DNA of 64,000 bases from Sinomonas sp. P10A9 (GTDB taxonomy: Bacteria; Actinomycetota; Actinomycetes; Actinomycetales; Micrococcaceae). This document shows positions 59,340-64,000 of this stretch, in pieces (within the stretch, counting starts at the first letter, position 1; the number at the start of each line of letters is the position of its first letter). Below the pieces are notes generated by a model, which was not told where the DNA came from, searched no databases, and saw only the letters and a program-made list of their open reading frames with translations. Where the stretch lies: positions 2,480,001 to 2,544,000 of the forward strand of contig NZ_CP163302.1 of the NCBI RefSeq assembly GCF_041022165.1, in the 5' to 3' direction. Both the position numbers and the translations under genes were made by a program.

Positions 59340-60137
59340 TCAGACGACGTAGTGCACGCCCGCGACCGCGACCGCGATCGGCCCCTCGTAGGCCATCTGG
59401 GCCTCCGCGACCGAGCGGTTCGGGTCATTCCACACGGGGAGGTGGGTGAGCAGGAGGCGCTTCGCGTCTGCGTCGCGCGCTGCCTGGCCCGCGCGCAGGC
59501 CCGTCAGGTGCACGCCCTCGATCGCGTCGTCGCGGCCCTCATGGTAGGCGGCCTCGCACAGGAACAGGTCCGCGTCCACCGCGGCGTCGACGAGGCCCTG
59601 ACAGGTGTCGGTGTCCCCCGAGTACGCGAGCACGCGCCGCTCGAGGCCGCCCGCGCCGTCGGGCTCGGAGCATTCGATGCGCAGCGCGTATGCCTCGGCG
59701 ATGGGGTGGCGTGCCGCGTACGCCTCGAAGCGGAAGGGGCCGAACTCGATGGGCTCCCCCGCGGTCCAGTGGTGGAACTCGAAGTCGTCGTCGAGGTCCA
59801 TCTCCGGCTGCATGTCAAGAGCCGTCGTGATGCGCTTCTTCGTCGCCGCCGGACCCCAGACGGGAACCCGGCCCGCGGTCCAGCCGCTCGGGTCCCAGTG
59901 CACGGCCACGTGGAGGCCCGTGAGGTCCATGCAGTGGTCCGGGTGCAGATGGCTCAGAAGGACACCGTCGACGTCGCTGAGGTCAAGATAACGCTGGAGC
60001 ACGCCCAGTGCGCCGGAGCCCAGGTCGAGCAGGATCCGCCAGTCGCGCTCGCCGTCATTCGCTGTGACGAGGTAGCACGACGCGGGCGAGCTCGGCCCCG
60101 GGAACGAACCCGAACAACCGACGATGGTGAGCTTCAC
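59340..60137 (-). CDS. Metallo-beta-lactamase-fold hydrolase (Rv1339-like)
   Basis: 265 residues. Metal-site motifs of the fold: [11 protein letters not shown], the His in [25 protein letters not shown] and [12 protein letters not shown]. Position between murI and rph matches Rv1339 of M. tuberculosis, reported as an atypical class II cyclic-nucleotide phosphodiesterase; that function is likely but is carried over by family and order of genes. GTG 60137 shares GTGA with the murI stop. Confidence 0.9.
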   Translation of the reverse strand: MKLTIVGCSGSFPGPSSPASCYLVTANDGERDWRILLDLGSGALGVLQRYLDLSDVDGVLLSHLHPDHCMDLTGLHVAVHWDPSGWTAGRVPVWGPAATKKRITTALDMQPEMDLDDDFEFHHWTAGEPIEFGPFRFEAYAARHPIAEAYALRIECSEPDGAGGLERRVLAYSGDTDTCQGLVDAAVDADLFLCEAAYHEGRDDAIEGVHLTGLRAGQAARDADAKRLLLTHLPVWNDPNRSVAEAQMAYEGPIAVAVAGVHYVV

Positions 60138-61084
60138 GGTGCCATCCTGCCCGCATCGTGCCGGGCGAAGTGGGAGATCCTGCTCGACCCGCCGCGGGCG
60201 CGGGCCTCCTCGAGCATCTCGGGGGTGATCTGCGCCAGGCTCGCCGTCGGATACCGCGCGGCGACGTGGTCTGCCTGCTGCACGCCCTGGACCTCCGGGC
60301 CGAGGAAGCGGCGCGCGAGGACCTCGAACTGCACTGGGTCCCCCGTCGCGACGAAGCTGTGGGTGGGCGGCGTGCTGGCCCTGCGCGTCAGATCATGCCG
60401 CACGAGCGCCCGGTAGACGTCCTTGGCAGTCTCCTCGGCGCTCGAGACGAGGGTCACGCCGTCGCCCATGACATACGAGATGACACCCGTCAGGAGCGGG
60501 TAGTGGGTGCAGCCGAGGACGAGCGTGTCGATGCCGGCGTGCTTGAGCGGGGCGAGATAGCCCTCGGCGACGTCGAGCAGCTCGGCCCCCGTGGTGACCC
60601 CGGCCTCGACGAAGGGGACGAATTCGGGGCATGCGGCCGAGGTGATCTGCAGGTCCGGCGCGGCAGCGAAGGTGTCCTCATAGGCGCGCGACCCGATGGT
60701 CGCGCTCGTGCCGATCACCCCGACCCTGCCGTTGCGGGTCGCGACGACGGCGCGGCGCACGGCGGGCTGGATGACCTCGATCACGGGAATCCCGTACCGG
60801 GCCGTGTACCGTTCGCGGGCATCGCGGAGGACGGCGGCCGACGCCGAGTTGCAGGCGATCGTGAGCGCCTTGACCCCCGAGTCCACGAGCTCGTCCATGA
60901 CCCCGAGCGCGAAGGCGCGCACCTCGGCGATGGGAAGCGGTCCATAGGGCCCGTGAGCGGTGTCCCCGACGTAGACGATCGACTCCTGGGGCAGTTGGTC
61001 GATGACCGCGCGGGCCACCGTCAGCCCGCCGACGCCCGAGTCGAAGATTCCGATGGGCCGCTCGGAGCGGGCGAGCTCACTCAT
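60134..61084 (-). CDS. murI: Glutamate racemase
   Basis: Makes D-glutamate for peptidoglycan. 316 residues from ATG 61084, slightly longer than usual. The two catalytic Cys are Cys78 in [10 protein letters not shown] and Cys192 in [11 protein letters not shown]; the N-terminal [17 protein letters not shown] and [15 protein letters not shown] are typical. The start overlaps the DUF2017 end by 8 bp and the stop overlaps the metallo-hydrolase gene by 4 bp. The frame is open further upstream, but that is DUF2017 shadow. Confidence 0.95.
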   Translation of the reverse strand: MSELARSERPIGIFDSGVGGLTVARAVIDQLPQESIVYVGDTAHGPYGPLPIAEVRAFALGVMDELVDSGVKALTIACNSASAAVLRDARERYTARYGIPVIEVIQPAVRRAVVATRNGRVGVIGTSATIGSRAYEDTFAAAPDLQITSAACPEFVPFVEAGVTTGAELLDVAEGYLAPLKHAGIDTLVLGCTHYPLLTGVISYVMGDGVTLVSSAEETAKDVYRALVRHDLTRRASTPPTHSFVATGDPVQFEVLARRFLGPEVQGVQQADHVAARYPTASLAQITPEMLEEARARGGSSRISHFARHDAGRMAP

Positions 61085-61658
61085 GGCCGCCTCCCTCGGA
61101 GCGCAGCCTGTGGGCATCCAGCATGGCGTCCATGAGCGTCGTCTGGAGCCACGTGACGAAGTTGTAGACGAGCGCGAGGTACTTGTCGACGTCGTCGGCC
61201 TCGGCCCAGTCCGTGACGGCGTGGATCTTCTCGGCGTCCTCCTCGCTGCGGATGCCGAGCCGCTCGGCGAGGACCAGGCGGACGTCGTTGAGCGCCGTCG
61301 ACCAGTGCCGCGCGGCCGCGTCGTCGAGCACGAGAGACCCAGATTCGAGGGAGAGCGACGCGGCCCGCAGCGCCCCGGCCTTGCCCTCCCTGAGGGAGCG
61401 CTCGGTGAGCCTGCGGAAATCGAGCGACGACTCGGCGTCGTCCTTGTACGCGTTGGGGAGCAGCCGGGCGAGCGCAGGGTCCTCGGGTTCGCTCGCGTTC
61501 GGGCTGAACCCGACGAGGGCCTCAAGCGGGTCCTCCGCCGCCTTGCCTGGATCGAGCATGCCGACCACATCGTTGAAGAGCCCGCGAAGGAGTTCCCGCT
61601 CCGGATCCTCGAGGCGTCCGGTGATGCCCCGGCGGCCGTACATGAACGGCTCAGCCAT
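61077..61658 (-). CDS. DUF2017 domain protein
   Basis: 193 residues from ATG 61658 (GAGAGGGG upstream). An actinobacterial family normally found directly after clpS, as here. Marks: [39 protein letters not shown] and [16 protein letters not shown] at the end. Helical, cytoplasmic, function unknown; constant linkage suggests a tie to ClpS-dependent proteolysis. Overlaps clpS and murI by 8 bp each. Confidence 0.88.
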   Translation of the reverse strand: MAEPFMYGRRGITGRLEDPERELLRGLFNDVVGMLDPGKAAEDPLEALVGFSPNASEPEDPALARLLPNAYKDDAESSLDFRRLTERSLREGKAGALRAASLSLESGSLVLDDAAARHWSTALNDVRLVLAERLGIRSEEDAEKIHAVTDWAEADDVDKYLALVYNFVTWLQTTLMDAMLDAHRLRSEGGGHE

Positions 61659-61968
61659 GCTGGCCGCCCCTCTCCACTGTGGCCCACAGCCCGTAGGTAT
61701 GCATCGCGACCGCATGCTGCTCGACCGTCTCCTTGGCGCCGTGGCTCACGATGGAGCGCCCCTCGGTATGGACCTGCATCATGAGGGCGTCCGCCTTGGC
61801 TTCGGGGTAGCCGAAGTATGTCTGGAACACGTAGCTGACGTAGCTCATCAGATTGACCGGGTCATTCCAGACGACGAGGTTCCACGGGGCCGCCCGCGCG
61901 GTCTCCTCCCTCGTCTCGGTCTGCCCGGCGACCTCCTGGGAGGGCTCAGTGGCAACGCTCATGCTCAT
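61651..61968 (-). CDS. clpS: ATP-dependent Clp protease adaptor ClpS
   Basis: Delivers N-degron substrates to ClpAP/ClpCP. 105 residues from ATG 61968. Core: [20 protein letters not shown] (the N-end-rule pocket Asn-Asp), YGYP-like [19 protein letters not shown] and [21 protein letters not shown] Glu/Thr-rich leader of about 30 residues precedes the core. TAGAAT 7 nt before ATG 61968 favours this start over ATG 61977, which overlaps the -10 box. Confidence 0.92.
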   Translation of the reverse strand: MSMSVATEPSQEVAGQTETREETARAAPWNLVVWNDPVNLMSYVSYVFQTYFGYPEAKADALMMQVHTEGRSIVSHGAKETVEQHAVAMHTYGLWATVERGGQHG

Positions 61969-61975
61969 GGGCTCC

Positions 61976-61981
61976 ATTCTA
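61976..61981 (-). promoter_or_regulatory. -10 box, leaderless start of clpS
   Basis: TAGAAT on the minus strand, 7 nt before ATG 61968. Confidence 0.5.
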
Positions 61982-62045
61982 GGCAGGGCCCCGGTCGGCG
62001 GCTGGCCACGGGGGCGCCTGCACTCGCACCCGGACGGGCATTGGA

Positions 62046-62051
62046 TATGGT
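62046..62051 (+). promoter_or_regulatory. -10 box, leaderless start of pncB
   Basis: TATGGT, 6 nt before GTG 62058. Confidence 0.5.
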
Positions 62052-62057
62052 GACACC

Positions 62058-63386
62058 GTGACCGACACGAGTCCGTGGGCGCAGCCCCGCACTGCACTGT
62101 TCACCGACCACTACGAGCTCACGATGCTCCAGGCGTCGCTGCACTCGGGCGCGGCGCACCGACGCTGCGTGTTCGAGGCATTCGCGCGCAGGCTCCCCGA
62201 TGGGCGGCGGTACGGCGTGGTCGGGGGGACCGGGCGCCTGCTCGAGGGCATCGTGGGCTTCCGCTTCACCGACGCCGAACTGGGTTTCCTCGAACGCACC
62301 CGGGTGGTGAGCCGCGAGACACTCGACTTCCTTGCCGACTACCGCTTCTCCGGCAACGTCTACGGCTACGCGGAGGGAGAGGCCTACTTCCCGAACTCGC
62401 CGATCCTCATCGTTGAGTCCACGTTCGCCGAGGCCTGCATCCTCGAGACGTACGTCCTCTCGGTGCTCAACCACGATTCGGCGATCGCCTCGGCCGCGTC
62501 GCGCATGACCGCAGCTGCCCAAGGCCGCCCGTGCATCGAGATGGGGTCACGCCGCACGCACGAGGAGTCCGCGGTCTCCGCCGCGCGGGCCGCCGTCATC
62601 GCAGGGTTCGCGAGCACGTCCAACCTCGAGGCGGGACTTCGCTACGGCATCCCCACGGTCGGCACCGCGGCGCACTCCTTCACACTCGTGCACGACACTG
62701 AGCGGGACGCCTTCGAGGCCCAGGTCGCCTCGATGGGCGTCGGGACCTCGCTGCTGGTGGACACCTACGACGTCGAGAAGGCCGTGCGGACGGCGGTCGA
62801 GATCGCCGGGGACAAGCTCGGCGCCGTCCGTCTGGATTCGGGAGACCTCATCGAGCAGGCGCACTGGGTCCGTCGGCTCCTCGACGAGCTCGGCAACGTG
62901 AACACCCGCATCATGGTCACCTCGGACCTCGACGAATACGCCATCGCCGCCCTTCAGTCCGCGCCCGTGGACGCGTACGGCGTCGGGACCGCGCTCGTCA
63001 CCGGCTCCGGCGCGCCCACTGCGTCCATGGTGTACAAGCTCGTGAGCCGCACGGACGACAGCGGCCACTTCGTCTCTGTTGCGAAGTCCGCCAAGAACAA
63101 GGCGACCGTGGGCGGGCGCAAGTACGCCCTCAGGCGCCTCGACGGGCTGGGACGGGCTACGCATGAGCTCATCGGCGTCGGGTACCCGCCGCACGACGAC
63201 GGCAACGACCGCGCGCTCCTCGAGCACTTCATCGTCGACGGCGCGCTCAAGCCCGGGTGGACCGGCCACGAAGGGGTGACGCGCGCGCGGGAGCGCCATG
63301 CGGCGTCGCTCGCCGAGCTCCCCTCCTCGGTGCAGCGCATGCACCGCGGCGAGCCCGCGATCCCGACGGTGTACGAGGAGGACTAA
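62058..63386 (+). CDS. pncB: Nicotinate phosphoribosyltransferase
   Basis: NAD salvage: joins nicotinate and PRPP to nicotinate mononucleotide using ATP. 442 residues from a leaderless GTG. Marks: LFTDHYELTMLQASLHSG, the phospho-His region CIEMGSRRTHEESAVSAARA, TVGTAAHSFTLVHD and AVRLDSGDLIEQAHWVR with the PRPP-site YGVGTALVTGSGAPT. It converges with the nicotinamidase gene that supplies its substrate. Confidence 0.95.
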   Translation: MTDTSPWAQPRTALFTDHYELTMLQASLHSGAAHRRCVFEAFARRLPDGRRYGVVGGTGRLLEGIVGFRFTDAELGFLERTRVVSRETLDFLADYRFSGNVYGYAEGEAYFPNSPILIVESTFAEACILETYVLSVLNHDSAIASAASRMTAAAQGRPCIEMGSRRTHEESAVSAARAAVIAGFASTSNLEAGLRYGIPTVGTAAHSFTLVHDTERDAFEAQVASMGVGTSLLVDTYDVEKAVRTAVEIAGDKLGAVRLDSGDLIEQAHWVRRLLDELGNVNTRIMVTSDLDEYAIAALQSAPVDAYGVGTALVTGSGAPTASMVYKLVSRTDDSGHFVSVAKSAKNKATVGGRKYALRRLDGLGRATHELIGVGYPPHDDGNDRALLEHFIVDGALKPGWTGHEGVTRARERHAASLAELPSSVQRMHRGEPAIPTVYEED

Positions 63387-63451
63387 CCAACGCCGTCAGG
63401 TGATCCTCAGACGTGGCGCTCAGGAGATGAGCTTCAGAATCCGGGGGACGG

Positions 63452-64000
63452 TCACACGAGCGCGACGCCCGACGCCTCGAGATCGGCGTACGTGGGCGCG
63501 AGATCCTCGGCGATCCCTGCGCACAGATCGGTCAGAACACGGGTCGCATAACCCGCACGGGCGGCGTCGAGCGCTGTCGCCTTGACGCAGTAGTCTGTCG
63601 CGATGCCCGCGACGTCGACCGAGTCGATGCCGTGCGCGCGGAGCCACTCGTCGAGGGTGTCGGAATCGTCGGAGGCGCCTTGAGCGTCCCCGTACTGGGC
63701 GGCGTGTCCTTCGAAGCCGGAGTAGGCCGCCGCGTACTGGCCCTTGCGAAACATCGCATCGACTCCAGCCAGCTCGAGGGCCGGGTGGAAGTCCGCCCCG
63801 GGTGTCCCCGCCACACAGTGCGCCGGCCACGAGTCGATGAAGTCGGGGCGGTCCGAGAAATGAGGACCGGGATCAACGTGCCAGTCCTGTGTGGTCACCA
63901 CGGCGTCGTAATCATGTGCGTGCTCCGCAAGGAATGAGGTGATCCGCGCGGCAACGGCGGCACCGCCGTCGACCGCCAGCGAACCGCCTTCGCAGAAGTC
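63452..64000 (-). CDS. pncA: Nicotinamidase, N-terminus cut by the window edge
   Basis: Hydrolyses nicotinamide to nicotinate and ammonia. The frame is open to base 64000; the first visible residues are DFCEGGSLAVDGG, so only about 10 residues (with the catalytic Asp of the VDxQNDF motif) are missing. Metal ligands are in TTQDWHVDPGPHFSD, the catalytic Lys in MFRKGQYA and the nucleophile Cys in GIATDYCVKATALDAA. Its product feeds PncB, encoded convergently 65 bp away. GTG 63901 is internal and not the start. Confidence 0.93.
   Translation of the reverse strand, partial: DFCEGGSLAVDGGAAVAARITSFLAEHAHDYDAVVTTQDWHVDPGPHFSDRPDFIDSWPAHCVAGTPGADFHPALELAGVDAMFRKGQYAAAYSGFEGHAAQYGDAQGASDDSDTLDEWLRAHGIDSVDVAGIATDYCVKATALDAARAGYATRVLTDLCAGIAEDLAPTYADLEASGVALV

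Noticed and set aside
1..64000. tRNA, rRNA, transposase, integrase or prophage genes
   Set aside because: None was recognised on either strand. This was a reading by eye, and a tRNA/Rfam scan would be decisive for small RNAs.

Overview
The window is about 70% G+C, with high G/C third codon positions and many GTG starts. It fits an actinobacterium of the family Micrococcaceae, most like Arthrobacter or Sinomonas. The copper amine oxidase and the homoprotocatechuate dioxygenase match the known Arthrobacter enzymes at every catalytic position, and the murI / metallo-hydrolase / rph / rdgB block follows the actinobacterial order. This placement comes from sequence features; no database was searched. 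I found 58 protein genes, two of them cut by the window edges, and no tRNA, rRNA, CRISPR array, transposase or prophage gene. The DNA looks like ordinary chromosome with catabolic gene sets.

Bases 1-9430: the end of malate:quinone oxidoreductase, a solo RND exporter, a luciferase-like monooxygenase/MarR pair behind a 34-bp operator, a transglutaminase-like/lipoprotein pair, a DUF1684 protein and a fumarylacetoacetase-family enzyme. 9488-14657: an asparagine-use set (GntR regulator, asparaginase, aspartase, permease). 15277-21492: de novo NAD synthesis on the minus strand (nrtR-nadA-nadB-nadC-cysteine desulfurase), all but fused end to end, behind an NrtR-like operator. 21553-27412: an Lrp regulator facing an amino-acid permease, then 2-oxoacid dehydrogenase E1 alpha and beta, a free-standing lipoyl domain and an alpha/beta hydrolase.

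27413-40925 is the most distinctive part. It opens with an array of eight 21-bp repeats (four direct, four inverted) and a perfect 33-bp palindrome. These lead into a homoprotocatechuate meta-cleavage operon (FAH-RraA fusion, GntR, hpaE, hpaD, hpaH, hpaI). On the other strand lie an APC permease and a phenylethylamine/tyramine-type copper amine oxidase, followed by divergent TetR and AraC regulators. Together these genes could take an aromatic amine to its arylacetate and on to pyruvate and succinic semialdehyde. Ring hydroxylation, arylacetaldehyde oxidation and a stand-alone HpaF isomerase are not encoded here.

40984-64000 is mixed housekeeping: hydrolases, two MFS transporters and an IclR regulator, sbcCD, an aquaporin, two DUF202 proteins, a degenerate ADP-ribosylglycohydrolase-like protein, a DnaQ/BRCT exonuclease and DedA. 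It ends with rdgB-rph-MBL-murI-DUF2017-clpS and convergent pncB and pncA, so both de novo and salvage NAD genes are present. A recurring trait is a TAnnnT box placed 6-7 nt before the start codon at twelve genes, which predicts leaderless mRNAs.
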